Assembly: GCA_963989245.1 (NCBI GenBank)
Contig: OZ022342.1
Coordinates: forward strand, 18,393,457-18,457,456
DNA from: Nansenia antarctica
Taxonomy: Eukaryota; Chordata; Actinopteri; Argentiniformes; Microstomatidae
Direction of reading: 5' to 3'
Length of the DNA: 64,000 nucleotides
The notes below the pieces were generated by a model. That model was not told the origin of the DNA. It worked only from the letters and a program-made list of their open reading frames with translations, and searched no databases. This document shows, one piece after another, positions 37,785-50,583 of this stretch. Position 1 is the first letter of the stretch. The number at the start of each line of letters is the position of its first letter. A program made the position numbers and the translations under genes.

Positions 37785-38884
37785 CTAAACCTCTTTTCAG
37801 TCCCACTAATCATATACACAAAAAGAGCAGTCCTATGGTTTTGCCAGGTGCAATTATAGCCACGATAACATGTAAATCGTCTAAAAACGCCACAAGTCAT
37901 GCATCACAAAGTGCACCCGGAAACAAAGACCTCTCCAATTGGGTATCTTTCTCCGATTAAATACCGTTCCAATACAAATGAAAATCGACAGGCTTACCCT
38001 TGTTCGTGTAGTACGTAGACAGCGTGCTAAGGCCCTGATCATCCAGCCTTGTACTTCCTCAACTTTTCGTAATAAAAGTCTGTATTTATACAAACAGGTA
38101 CCTTCAGGTAAGGGGTCCGCCCTCAGGTGAGGTTTAGACCAATCATGAGCAATGGGTGTGGACTTTGTACATTGATGAAGAGGATTATGATGAAGGCTAG
38201 GGGGGAAGCGGCCCCCACTTTCTCCCATGGAGACAAAGGTGAAAACGCAACACAATGGCCACAACTGGTTCAGTCTGGTCTTAGAGTACTGGGTCTGGGG
38301 CAACACAAAGGTCATAAACTGCTCTCGATGGTAGGGCAATCAGGTCTTTGTAATCATGTAAATGTGTCTATTGTCTTACCCCATGTCAAGCTTCAAGTAG
38401 AGAAACTGGTTCTGTTGTGTGTGACAACAGGAAATCATCTTCTACAGTCTGCTGCAGACATTCAACCCAAGATGATGTTTGATTCTTAAATGTAGCTTAT
38501 TACATATAATAATTTTCTCTCACATATTCCAAAGAAATTCTTTGTATGTTTTGCTATGTGAGTTGGTTGATTGGTTGTGACTGGACAGCAAAATAAGCTG
38601 CATTAACTGTGCTCCCAGAGTGTAGAGGCCATCTAACATGCAGTGTGTTCAATATGAGCAAGCATGGCACTCACTGAATCAGGATTCTATGAGACTAAAA
38701 GGTAAACAAAACTGTGTGTGCATACAGCCTGTTCTGTACTCCAATAAAGAAATAACAAAGAAACTGTTTACTGCTTAACTACTTTTATTACATTCAGCGG
38801 GGAATAAAACATTGGCATAAGTACTGGACTTCAACTGACTCAATTTCAGCTAGAATACATTCAACGATTTGTTGGGGGGGGAAA

Positions 38885-39148
38885 TCATGAGGTATTGCAT
38901 TTAGCGAGTTGAGGATGTTGAGTGTCCTCTACATACACCGGCCCAGTCACAATGTAAGTCAGATCCCCCCAGTTAATCACATCGCCTGGGCTGTAGTCTA
39001 CATTATCTGTGAAGTGCTGAATCTCACAAGGAGACAGGACATAGTTCCACACATGCACATCAGTGATTAGTGGAACGGACCGGAGACATGTTTTTGAAGA
39101 AGTTCCGAAAAGCAGTTCTGAAGAGGTTGTGGAGTGAAGAGGCGACAT
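38885..39148 (-). pseudogene. Pentraxin C-terminal fragment, unit 7
   Basis: Identical protein to unit 1. Confidence 0.68.
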
Positions 39149-39376
39149 AAAGGTACATATTATATTTCTTATTTATGTCTGCAGATAACATGTGCTGTAT
39201 TTCAAACCGAAGGGCTCATTCTATGCCCTACACCCTACGAAGGGTTCGTAGAAGCGACGGAGGGTTATCAGCCTGGCTGGGGTTCCATACTATAATTGTG
39301 TTAGTATTAATGTTAATACTATAATTGTGTTAATATTAAATAATAAACCATATCAATGCCTGTCTTCCAGGCTGCC

Positions 39377-40115
39377 ATGTTTTGTCCTTTCTGTGGCCAA
39401 GATCCGGGGACTGTTCAAGTCTTCTGTGTCTCATGTGGCAAAAATGTACAGTTTTTGGCAGCACCTGAAGGCAACAGTGAGTAGACATGATGATTGTATT
39501 TGAGTTTGTTTGCAGAATATGGGGTACAACACACCTTTGGGAATACTAATGCAATAGTTTTCAGTATGGAAGCCTACTTTCCTGAATGTAAGATTGAGGT
39601 CATGATTAGATTGTAGACTAATTTATTAGAAATGTTATATAATAATTGTATACAATTTCTCGATGCATATGATTAAACAGTTGGGTATAGGGAGTGTTTT
39701 TGAGTCCCACTGCCATGGGGTAGAAACAGGTCTTATGGCCTGAACTTTTGGTCTTGATAGACCTCAACCTCTTACTAGCAGGGAAGGGGTTCAAACAAAT
39801 GGTGTTCAGGGTCAGAGGGGTCTGCCATAATCTTTCCTGCACTTCACCTGGTACTCAAGGTGTATAAGTTAAGTCCTGAAGAGAAGGCAGATCAGATGAT
39901 GTGCTGCAGCTTGTCCTAGCAGAAAATGTTGTCTTTATTATATTTTTCTTTCTTTTTGTTTATCAGGCTCAGCATCAGACAGCCCCACAGAAGAGGATCT
40001 GATTCGAAAGTACTTCCATGATGGCTACAGCTACAATGAAATGTTGGATTTCCTGGCAATGACTCACAATGTTAAAATGAGCCTCATTCTTTTCAAAGAC
40101 ACGTCAGAACTCTAA
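39377..40115 (+). CDS. Zinc-ribbon plus HTH-like chimeric ORF, unit 7
   Basis: As unit 1 but L10 between the two CxxC pairs is proline, as in unit 9. Confidence 0.52.
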
Positions 40116-40281
40116 GAAGGAACAGAAACAGAAAACAGCGAAGGTATGCTCTTTAACATTGTTTTTATTAGTATAGAAGTCACTTCCCCTTGATGTTCAA
40201 CCACAATGGTCATCTGACTAACTAACTAACTAACTAACCAACTAACCATCAAACAGTGATGATGAGGAAAACGAATGGAGT

Positions 40282-43200
40282 TTACTGTAGTCCAAACCCT
40301 GGGGAATTTTGTATCCCAAAGTCCATGTTGTTCCGAAACTCAGTGTAATTCATGGCCATCGGTATCTCTATTGTGTTGGCGCAGGTTCTGCTCATTGGGA
40401 AGCGTGATGTCCGCAGAAAAAGCAGTTTGGGTGGTGGCTGGATCCCAGAGGGAGGCAGTGCGTCGAGTCCTGTGGCGAACATGAGGATGTCCTGGAGGAA
40501 GATTCCTGTTTGTTTCTCTGAAAAAAGTAGATTTAGTTTAGTTGTAAAATATAATATTTCAATGGAACTGCCAGCAATAGAAGATGATATCAAGATGACA
40601 TAATTAAAAGATCTGGGGACTGTTCAGGTCTTCTGCAGGGTAGGGAGTGTGTTTATGATGAGATAATTAAAATAAACCTTCTGTGTCAAGAAGATAGTCT
40701 CTCCAGAATCCGAGTACACGGGTTTCTTCCTGTCGCCTTGTGCACCCTGCTTCACTGAGCTTAACCTCAAAGATGTCCTCCAATGTTTCAGCTGTTAGAT
40801 GTTGAGCACTTGAGCACATAAAGACCCCGAATACAGATGCATGCTGTTCCAAAGCATGAATTACATCTAGTGTTGCAAGTCCATCCTTGAATCTACAAAA
40901 CATTAAGAGCAATCATCACCTAACATGCTAACAGCAGCATCTTCAAGCAGTCCCACCAATCATACATCAATGTCAAATTTGTCAAAATGTACATTCTGCC
41001 AAAATAACTGTCACCTTACCTTTGAATTGCGAAATGGTTGCGATATATGATGTACCACTGCATGAAATCCTGGATGATCTTCTTTTCGTCACCCACACAA
41101 ACAGGGTACTGAAAGCAACCAGCAGTCTGCAACATGCTGGAATGTCTGTCAACTAGTACAACTAGTTCGTCCAGCGTAGCTGCGTTGGATATCTAGGGTA
41201 GACAACAATCATCATAAACATAAAGAGAAAGTGACTAAATGAGCTTTGTTACAGTACCAACCTACCTCAAGCAGGGAAGCTCTAATGGTGTCGTCCGTTA
41301 CATCTTCAACCATGGCTACAGTGTCGGTGTTTGTTCCTGTGAGGTGCTCGTAGAGCATCTTGGACAGGAAGCGAGGACCTGGACCACCATGAACTATCGA
41401 GGTTGCAATCATCCTTCCAGTGTCAAAGTACTCATCATCTCTTGCAGCTGTTGATCATTTTTGTTCAATTAGTACCACATTAACCAACATTATACAACAG
41501 TTAGTTCCGACTAACTAATTTGATTGGTCAAGAGGCATTCCATGAGTGCTGATATTCAGTTTTAACAGCACTGGGACTTTTTAAGTATATATATTTATAT
41601 CACTCCGCTGCCCATAAATAGAATGTTCAGGTTACATCAATAGTCGGTATCAAAATATCACATTTCTATTATCAAAGAACACAATAAATGGAAACATACA
41701 GATAGTAGTAAAAGATACAAAGTAGCCTAGTCATAGTAGCCTATGTGCGTACCTACGACCAAACAGCAGCCGTGCTGACATACAGTATAACATCACTCCC
41801 TCTCGTGTGATATTGCCAAAGTAGCCACATTCTTAAATGTGTAAGAGATTCCATTTTCACTTGGAATAGCAGCTCCTGCATTTCCAGTGTGAAGCACAAC
41901 TTGAACTTGCGGAAATATAATGTGTAATTATTTATTTTGTAATAAGAGTTACATTCTGAACTAGAAAAACCGCATAGCTATCCGCCTGGCGGTGGCATAA
42001 ACATGATTACCTGCAATGTCAAACGTCAGAAATCTCCTGTCCTCTGGGCCATCAAAGATTCTTCGCGTTCTCAGGCTGTTCATTAGGAGGGTCAGGAACT
42101 CGCGCTTGGGACCACCAGTGTCCACTCCTTCCTCATATCGCCCCTCATCATCAGTAAACTTCACTATTATGTCATGAGATGGGTCATATGAAGCACGTTT
42201 GAAGCCGCGGACTGCTCCGTCCCACACATTGGCTCTGTTAATATTGAACCTGCTCCAAGATGTTTTTATTATCTTTGCTGAGAGTCCTGAAACAATGTCT
42301 GCAGCAGTCAAGTCCTCTGTGCTGTAAAAGAAGATGTGGTGTACTATGATTTCAAATAATAAAGCCACAAATAACACAAGTTATTAATTATTAGTAACTG
42401 GTATTAGTATCTGGTTTCTTTGAAAAACATTAGGTTTAAAACATACAATACCAGCACATTTGGCATAATATTATTGGTGCACACTGCCCGTAAACATTTG
42501 ACAAAGATGCAAGAAATAAATTGAAAATCCACACAATTCTGAGTAAACTAGCAAACGTGTAAAGGTTGCATCTGTCAACACAGCTTACCTGTAGAAGTTG
42601 TTCTGACCCCGGGCACATTGCTCTTGTTCCTGGCAAATGTACATTGTTATTCTTTGGTAGACCTTTCCAATGGCCTCCTTGTATTTCTCCACTGTGAAAG
42701 CGGTGTCTGTTCCTGGAATGTTTCGAACTTCCTGACCATCGGGGTACAGCAAGACATAGGCAACATCTTTCATGTCCTGGTTAAAATCTTTCTGCTTCTT
42801 TAAAGCAGCATCCAACAGTTGGTCAGATGACCATTGTGGTTGAACATCAAGGGGAAGTGACTTCCCTCTCACAGGTTTAAAGAAGTCACCTGTCCTCCTC
42901 ATAATGCCAACAAATATCTACAGAAAGAGAAGGAAATAGAAATTAATAAAAGTAAACAAATTGATACAATTTGTCTTTTGACAGTGTGAGCAACATATTT
43001 ATTTATACTAATAAAAACAATGTTAAAAAGCATACCTTCACTGTTTTCTGTTTCTGTTCCTTCTTAGAGTTCTGACGTGTCTTTGAAAAGAATGTCCTTC
43101 TCTCCCTCTCTTTCACTGCCCTAAATTTGGTTTTGAACGTTTCCACCACGGCGCTCAGGACCGTGTTCTTCTTCAGCTCCGGTCTGATGGGGAAGTGGGT

Positions 43201-43368
43201 CCGACATTGAGGGCAGCTGTAGTTGTGGTCCTGCCAGGTGGCCAAAAGACAATCTTGGCAGTAGTTGTGGCCGCATGGGATGGTCACCGGATAGTCGAAC
43301 GGAGAGAGGCAGACGCTACAAGTCAATTCTTCCTCGAGACTCATGAGAGAAGGAATATCCTCCGCCAT
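40282..43368 (-). CDS. RING-HECT chimeric E3 ubiquitin ligase, copy 8 (most divergent)
   Basis: Exons: 43368-43036, 42917-42589, 42321-42011, 41447-41266, 41192-41020, 40892-40678, 40517-40282. Open and 592 residues, because exon 1 keeps six bases (KKEQKQK instead of KKKQK) that the other ten copies lack. Further changes: T35N and F36Y inside the RING between metal ligands, T-to-A in the VLSTVVE segment, F-to-L at the site equivalent to 130, NDFIED to KDFNQD in the linker, L201M equivalent, and K419E equivalent. All eight RING ligands and the HECT cysteine remain. A hAT element sits about 60 bp upstream of its TATA box and separates the core promoter from the usual upstream sequence. Confidence 0.88.
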
Positions 43369-43862
43369 GACCAAACACACAGACAGCTGACCCGTGCGTC
43401 ACTGGAGGGAGAAACGAAACGTAAGGTTATCTCTATCCGCTTGTTAATACTTTTTCTGTAACCAGATAACAGCAACGTCGAAAGATACACATATATATAT
43501 ATAACTAAACCTCTTTTCAGTCCCACTAATCATATACACAAAAAGAGCAGTCCTATGGTTTTGCCAGGTGCAATTATAGCCACGATAACATGTAAATCGT
43601 CTAAAAACGCCACAAGTCATGCATCACAAAGTGCACCCGGAAACAAAGACCTCTCCAATTGGGTATCTTTCTCCGATTAAATACCGTTCCAATACAAATG
43701 AAAATCGACAGGCTTACCCTTGTTCGTGTAGTACGTAGACAGCGTGCTAAGGCCCTGATCATCCAGCCTTGTACTTCCTCAACTTTTCGTAATAAGTCTG
43801 TATTTATACAAACAGGTACCTTCAGGTAAGGGGTCCGCCCACAGGTGAGGTTTAGACCAATC

Positions 43863-43870
43863 ATGAGCAA
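43863..43870. repeat. Left target-site duplication of hAT
   Basis: ATGAGCAA, matched by 45198-45205 on the right; units without the element have it once. Confidence 0.93.
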
Positions 43871-43987
43871 TAGAGATGCTCCGATCTGATCGGCGCCGAT
43901 CGATATCGGCTGATATGCCCTTGATCGGTTTTGATCGGAGTTCTCAAAACGGACGATCAAACACGGACGATCAGTTTACATAGAGAA

Positions 43988-44493
43988 ATGGCGTCGCCAG
44001 TCTGGCAATATTACACAGTGTCGGAAAGAGACAACAAATATGCAGTTTGTAATGTCTGCTCAGAAGAAATACCTCGCAAGCAAGGTCTTTCAATACCACG
44101 AATATCATATGGCATTTGAAGGCTTGTCACACCAAGGAATTTAACGAGTTTGATAAATTGGCGAGCGCTAAGGCCAGAGAGAAAGAGTCGTCGAAAGAAC
44201 GTTCGACGCCACTCACTCAGCTAACTGTTACAGAGACATTGAAACAACAGCAACCATACGGCAACGACAACAAGAAACGAAAGGAAATACATGCGAAAGT
44301 AATGGAATTCATATGCCTTGATCAGCAGCCCCTGTCTGTTGTGGAAGACGCCGGGTTCAAGCGCCTTGTTTCCTGCCTGGATCCACGCTATACGCTGCCG
44401 GGGCGAAAATATTTCACTGATGTTTGCCTGCCGGAATTATATCAAACTGTCTACACGTACATCGGGAGCCTAGTGAAGGACAACATGACTTGA
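43988..44493 (+). pseudogene. Truncated hAT transposase with BED zinc finger
   Basis: Starts MASPVWQYYTVSERD and contains the BED finger pair CNVC. The matching HLKACH half is in a different frame. The shift is at about 44079-44088, where a few codons between the halves also appear lost. The second frame then runs from there through FICLDQQPLSVVEDAGF and DPRYTLP, conserved in ZBED-like hAT transposases, to a stop at 44493. Most of the RNase H-like catalytic core and the C-terminal dimerisation region are missing, so it is a deletion derivative. BED-finger hAT transposases bind element ends and catalyse cut-and-paste movement; this one should be inactive. Confidence 0.85.
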
Positions 44494-44784
44494 AACTGAC
44501 TGACTTGAAACAGTATTTTATATTTGGCTATAGCCTGTTTATGTTGCAGTTTAGTTTGGGTATGTTTATTGTTCCTCAGGAAAGCTACAGTATAAGCTCC
44601 AAGTTCTCTAAGAGCCCCTAGTTCCTCTCATTCGAGTGGAATGTTGCACATTTGATGTGACAGTGTACATTTTATTTATTATGATTTTTATTTTCACATT
44701 TTATTTGTTTTTCCTGAAGTAAGCTACAGGTGGTTGTGAATTCAATAAAACAGATGGTTGTCAATTCATGATACTTTCTAATTT

Positions 44785-44998
44785 AATTTTAATTTTGCCA
44801 TTTAGCAGACGCTTTTATCCAAAGCGACTTACAATTACGAATTACAGGGACATTCCCCCTGGAGTAACTGAGGGCTAAGTGCCTTACCCAAGGGCACACT
44901 AGTAGTGGTGTGGCTTCAGGCGGGATTTGAACTCACAACCTTCCGATCACAAGTCCAACTCACTATCCACTAGACCACCACTACCCCGCTCTCATCTC
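44785..44998 (-). mobile_element. tRNA-derived SINE nested in the hAT element
   Basis: On the minus strand the head looks tRNA-like, with GGTCTAGTGGATAG and a B-box-like GAGTTCAAATCCC. The 3' part ends in TAAGTCGCTTTGGATAAAAG and CGTCTGCTAAATG, a tail I recall from many teleost SINE/LINE families, followed by an AT-rich end. A 7-bp CTAATTT flanks both sides (44778-44784 and 44999-45005), consistent with a target-site duplication. It inserted after, or travelled with, the hAT element; it occurs nowhere else in the array. Confidence 0.82.
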
Positions 44999-45937
44999 CT
45001 AATTTCATTTGAATACTTAATATACAATGTCAATGGTGTTAAGAATAATTAAAAACATAAATAATGCTACACAATAAATAGAATGCTGCAATTGCCATTT
45101 TCGACGATGTGATCGGTGATATCGGATCGGCAGATCACTGACTCCAGTGATCGGTGATCAGTGATCGGCACCAAAAACCCTGATCGGAGCATCTCTAATG
45201 AGCAATGGGTGTGGACTTTGTACATTGATGAAGATGATTATGATGAAGGCTAGGGGGGAAGCGGCCCCCACTTTCTCCCATGGAGACAAAGGTGAAAACG
45301 CAACACAATGGCCACAACTGGTTCAGTCTGGTCTTAGAGTACTGGGTCTGGGGCAACACAAAGGTCATAAACTGCTCTAGATGGTAGGGCAATCAGGTCT
45401 TTGTAATCATGTAAATGTGTCTATTGTCTTACCCCATGTCAAGCTTCAAGTAGAGAAACTGGTTCTGTTGTGTGTGACAACAGGAAATCATCTTCTACAG
45501 TCTGCTGCAGACATTCAACCCAAGATGATGTTTGATTCTTAAATGTAGCTTATTACATATAATAATTTTCTCTCACATATTCCAAAGAAATTCTTTGTAT
45601 GTTTTGCTATGTGAGTTGGTTGATTGGTTGTGACTGGACAGCAAAATAAGCTGCATTAACTGTGCTCCCAGAGTGTAGAGGCCATCTAACATGCAGTGTG
45701 TTCAATATGAGCAAGCATGGCACTCACTGAATCAGGATTCTATGAGACTAAAAGGTAAACAAAACTGTGTGTGCATACAGCCTGTTCTGTACTCCAATAA
45801 AGAAATAACAAAGAAACTGTTTACTGCTTAACTACTTTTATTACATTCAGCGGGGAATAAAACATTGGCATAAGTACTGGACTTCAACTGACTCAATTTC
45901 AGCTAGAATACATTCAACGATTTGTTGGGGGGGGAAA

Positions 45938-46201
45938 TCATGAGGTATTGCATTTAGCGAGTTGAGAATGTTGAGTGTCCTCTACATACACCGGCCCAGT
46001 CACAATGTAAGTCAGATCCCCCCAGTTAATCACATCGCCTGGGCTGTAGTCTACATTATCTGTGAAGTGCTGAATCTCACAAGGAGACAGGACATAGTTC
46101 CACACATGCACATCAGTGATTAGTGGAACGGACCGGAGACATGTTTTTGAAGAAGTTCCGAAAAGCAGTTCTGAAGAGGTTGTGGAGTGAAGAGGCGACA
46201 T
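45938..46201 (-). pseudogene. Pentraxin C-terminal fragment, unit 8
   Basis: The only copy with a protein change seen: P to S in the acidic tail (DTQHSQ). Confidence 0.68.
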
Positions 46202-46429
46202 AAAGGTACATATTATATTTCTTATTTATGTCTGCAGATAACATGTGCTGTATTTCAAACCGAAGGGCTCATTCTATGCCCTACACCCTACGAAGGGTTC
46301 GTAGAAGCGACGGAGGGTTATCAGCCTGGCTGGGGTTCCATACTATAATTGTGTTAGTATTAATGTTAATACTATAATTGTGTTAATATTAAATAATAAA
46401 CCATATCAATGCCTGTCTTCCAGGCTGCC

Positions 46430-47168
46430 ATGTTTTGTCCTTTCTGTGGCCAAGATCTGGGGACTGTTCAAGTCTTCTGTGTCTCATGTGGCAAAAATGT
46501 ACAGTTTTTGGCAGCACCTGAAGGCAACAGTGAGTAGACATGATGATTGTATTTGAGTTTGTTTGCAGAATATGGGGTACAACACACCTTTGGGAATACT
46601 AATGCAATAGTTTTCAGTATGGAAGCCTACTTTCCTGAATGTAAGATTGAGGTCATGATTAGATTGTAGACTAATTTATTAGAAATGTTATATAATAATT
46701 GTATACAATTTCTCGATGCATATGATTAAACAGTTGGGTATAGGGAGTGTTTTTGAGTCCCACTGCCATGGGGTAGAAACAGGTCTTATGGCCTGAACTT
46801 TTGGTCTTGATAGACCTCAACCTCTTACTAGCAGGGAAGGGGTTCAAACAAATGGTGTTCAGGGTCAGAGGGGTCTGCCATAATCTTTCCTGCACTTCAC
46901 CTGGTACTCAAGGTGTATAAGTTAAGTCCTGAAGAGAAGGCAGATCAGATGATGTGCTGCAGCTTGTCCTAGCAGAAAATGTTGTCTTTATTATATTTTT
47001 CTTTCTTTTTGTTTATCAGGCTCAGCATCAGACAGCCCCACAGAAGAGGATCTGATTCGAAAGTACTTCCATGATGGCTACAGCTACAATGAAATGTTGG
47101 ATTTCCTGGCAATGACTCACAATGTTAAAATGAGCCTCATTCTTTTCAAAGACACGTCAGAACTCTAA
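46430..47168 (+). CDS. Zinc-ribbon plus HTH-like chimeric ORF, unit 8
   Basis: Protein identical to unit 1, in contrast to the divergent RING-HECT gene of the same unit. Confidence 0.52.
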
Positions 47169-47330
47169 GAAGGAACAGAAACAGAAAACAGCGAAGGTAT
47201 GCTCTTTAACATTGTTTTTATTAGTATAGAAGTCACTTCCCCTTGATGTTCAACCACAATGGTCATCTGACTAACTAACTAACTGACCAACTAACCATCA
47301 AACAGTGATGATGAGGAAAACGAATGGAGT

Positions 47331-50300
47331 TTACTGTAGTCCAAACCCTGGGGAATTTTGTATCCCAAAGTCCATGTTGTTCCGAAACTCAGTGTAATTC
47401 ATGGCCATCGGTATCTCTATTGTGTTGGCGCAGGTTCTGCTCATTGGGAAGCGTGATGTCCGCAGAAAAAGCAGTTTGGGTGGTGGCTGGATCCCAGAGG
47501 GAGGCAGTGCGTCGAGTCCTGTGGCGAACATGAGGATGTCCTGGAGGAAGATTCCTGTTTGTTTCTCTGAAAAAAGTAGATTTAGTTTAGTTGTAAAATA
47601 TAATATTTCAATGGAACTGCCAGCAATAGAAGATGATATCAAGATGACATAATTAAAAGATCTGGGGACTGTTCAGGTCTTCTGCAGGGTAGGGAGTGTG
47701 TTTATGATGAGATAATTAAAATAAACCTTCTGTGTCAAGAAGATAGTCTCTCCAGAATCCGAGTACACGGGTTTCTTCCTGTCGCCTTGTGCACCCTGCT
47801 TCACTGAGCTTAACCTCAAAGATGTCCTCCAATGTTTCAGCTGTTAGATGTTGAGCACTTGAGCACATAAAGACCCCGAATACAGATGCATGCTGTTCCA
47901 AAGCATGAATTACATCTAGTGTTGCAAGTCCATCCTTGAATCTACAAAACATTAAGAGCAATCATCACCTAACATGCTAACAGCAGCATCTTCAAGCAGT
48001 CCCACCAATCATACATCAATGTCAAATTTGTCAAAATGTACATTCTGCCAAAATAACTGTCACCTTACCTTTGAATTGCGAAATGGTTGCGATATATGAT
48101 GTACCACTGCATGAAATCCTGGATGATCTTCTTTTTGTCACCCACACAAACAGGGTACTGAAAGCAACCAGCAGTCTGCAACATGCTGGAATGTCTGTCA
48201 ACTAGTACAACTAGTTCGTCCAGCGTAGCTGCGTTGGATATCTAGGGTAGACAACAATCATCATAAACATAAAGAGAAAGTGACTAAATGAGCTTTGTTA
48301 ATATACAGTACCAACCTACCTCAAGCAGGGAAGCTCTAATGGTGTCGTCCGTTACATCTTCAACCATGGCTACAGTGTCGGTGTTTGTTCCTGTGAGGTG
48401 CTCGTAGAGCATCTTGGACAGGAAGCGAGGACCTGGACCACCATGAACTATCGAGGTTGCAATCATCCTTCCAGTGTCAAAGTACTCATCATCTCTTGCA
48501 GCTGTTGATCATTTTTGTTCAATTAGTACCACATTAACCAACATTATACAACAGTTAGTTCCGACTAACTAATTTGATTGGTCAAGAGGCATTCCATGAG
48601 TGCTGATATTCAGTTTTAACAGCACTGGGACTTTTTAAGTATATATATTTATATCACTCTGCTGCCCATAAATAGAATGTTCAGGTTACATCAATAGTCG
48701 GTATCAAAATATCACATTTCTATTATCAAAGAACACAATAAATGGAAACATACAGATAGTAGTAAAAGATACAAAGTAGCCTAGTCATAGTAGCCTATGT
48801 GCGTACCTACGACCAAACAGCAGCCGTGCTGACATACAGTATAACATCACTCCCTCTCGTGTGATATTGCCAAAGTAGCCACATTCTTAAATGTGTAAGA
48901 GATTCCATTTTCACTTGGAATAGCAGCTCCTGCATTTCCAGTGTGAAGCACAACTTGAACTTGCGGAAATGTAATGTGTAATTATTTATTTTGTAATAAG
49001 AGTTACATTCTGAACTAGAAAAACCGCATAGCTATCCGCCTGGCGGTGGCATAAACATGATTACCTGCAATGTCAAACGTCAGAAATCTCCTGTCCTCTG
49101 GGCCATCAAAGATTCTTCGCGTTCTCAGGCTGTTCATTAGGAGGGTCAGGAACTCGCGCTTGGGACCACCAGTGTCCACTCCTTCCTCATATCGCCCCTC
49201 ATCATCAGTAAACTTCACTATTATGTCATGAGATGGGTCATATGAAGCACGTTTGAAGCCGCGGACTGCTCCGTCCCACACATTGGCTCTGTTAATATTG
49301 AACCTGCTCCAAGATGTTTTTATTATCTTTGCTGAGAGTCCTGAAACAATGTCTGCAGCAGTCAAGTCCTCTGTGCTGTAAAAGAAGATGTGGTGTACTA
49401 TGATTTCAAATAATAAAGCCACAAATAACACAAGTTATTAATTATTAGTAACTGGTATTAGTATCTGGTTTCTTTGAAAAACATTAGGTTTAAAACATAC
49501 AATACCAGCACATTTGGCATAATATTATTGGTGCACACTGCCCGTAAACATTTGACAAAGATGCAAGAAATAAATTGAAAATCCACACAATTCTGAGTAA
49601 ACTAGCAAATGTGTAAAGGTTGCATCTGTCAACACAGCTTACCTGTAGAAGTTGTTCTGACCCCGGGCACATTGCTCTTGTTCCTGGCAAATGTACAGTG
49701 TTATTCTTTGGTAGACCTTTCCAATGGCCTCCTTGTATTTCTCCACTGTGAAAGCGGTGTCTGTTCCTGGAATGTTTCGAACTTCCTGACCATCGGGGTA
49801 CAGCAAGACATAGGCAACATCTTTCATGTCCTCGATAAAATCGTTCTGCTTCTTTAAAGCAGCATCCAACAGTTGGTCAGATGACCATTGTGGTTGAACA
49901 TCAAGGGGAAATGACTTCCCTCTCACAGGTTTAAAGAAGTCACCTGTCCTCCTCATAATGCCAACAAATATCTACAGAAAGAGAAGAAAATAGAAATTAA
50001 TCAAAGTAAACAAATTGATACAATTTGTCTTTTGACAGTGTGAGCAACATATTTATTTATACTAATAAAAACAATGTTAAAAAGCATACCTTCACTGTTT
50101 TCTGTTTCTTCTTAGAGTTCTGACGTGTCTTTGAAAAGAATGTCCTTCTCTCCCTCTCTTTCACTGCCCTAAATTTGGTTTTGAACGTTTCCACCACGGT
50201 GCTCAGGACCGTGTTCTTCTTCAGCTCCGGTCTGATGGGGAAGTGGGTCCGACATTGAGGGCAGCTGTAGTTGTGGTCCTGCCAGGTGGCCAAAAGACAA

Positions 50301-50416
50301 TCTTGGCAGAAGGTGTGGCCGCATGGGATGGTCACCGGATAGTCGAACGGAGAGAGGCAGACGCTACAAGTCAATTCTTCCTCGAGACTCATGAGAGAAG
50401 GAATATCCTCCGCCAT
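47331..50416 (-). CDS. RING-HECT chimeric E3 ubiquitin ligase, copy 9
   Basis: Exons: 50416-50090, 49971-49643, 49375-49065, 48501-48320, 48241-48069, 47941-47727, 47566-47331. Open throughout, 590 residues, majority sequence at all variable protein sites checked. It shares an intron 1 substitution (ATCAAAG at about 50000) with copies 7 and 11. Confidence 0.88.
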
Positions 50417-50533
50417 GACCAAACACACAGACAGCTGACCCGTGCGTCACTGGAGGGAGAAACGAAACGTAAGGTTATCTCTATCCGCTTGTTAATACTT
50501 TTTCTGTAACCAGATAACAGCAACGTCGAAGAT

Positions 50534-50583
<50 letters not shown>

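Larger units (their letters stand above)
43871..45197 (+). mobile_element. Non-autonomous hAT (ZBED-type) DNA transposon, unit 8
   Basis: 1327 bp bounded by perfect 16-bp terminal inverted repeats, TAGAGATGCTCCGATC and its complement, and flanked by an 8-bp target-site duplication ATGAGCAA (43863-43870 and 45198-45205). The 8-bp duplication and TAGAGATG end are typical of hAT. Subterminal regions are full of GATCGG/CCGATC motifs, candidate transposase-binding sites. The empty site is intact in the other units, which confirms a single late insertion. The internal transposase is truncated and frameshifted, so the element cannot move itself. Confidence 0.93.

Noticed and set aside
41239..41454. 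71-codon plus-strand ORF unique to unit 8
   Set aside because: Antisense to HECT exon 4; it exists only because of a 5-bp deletion in the neighbouring intron.
44900..44998. tRNA gene on the minus strand
   Set aside because: A- and B-box-like motifs are degenerate and continuous with a SINE body and tail, so it is a SINE head rather than a tRNA.
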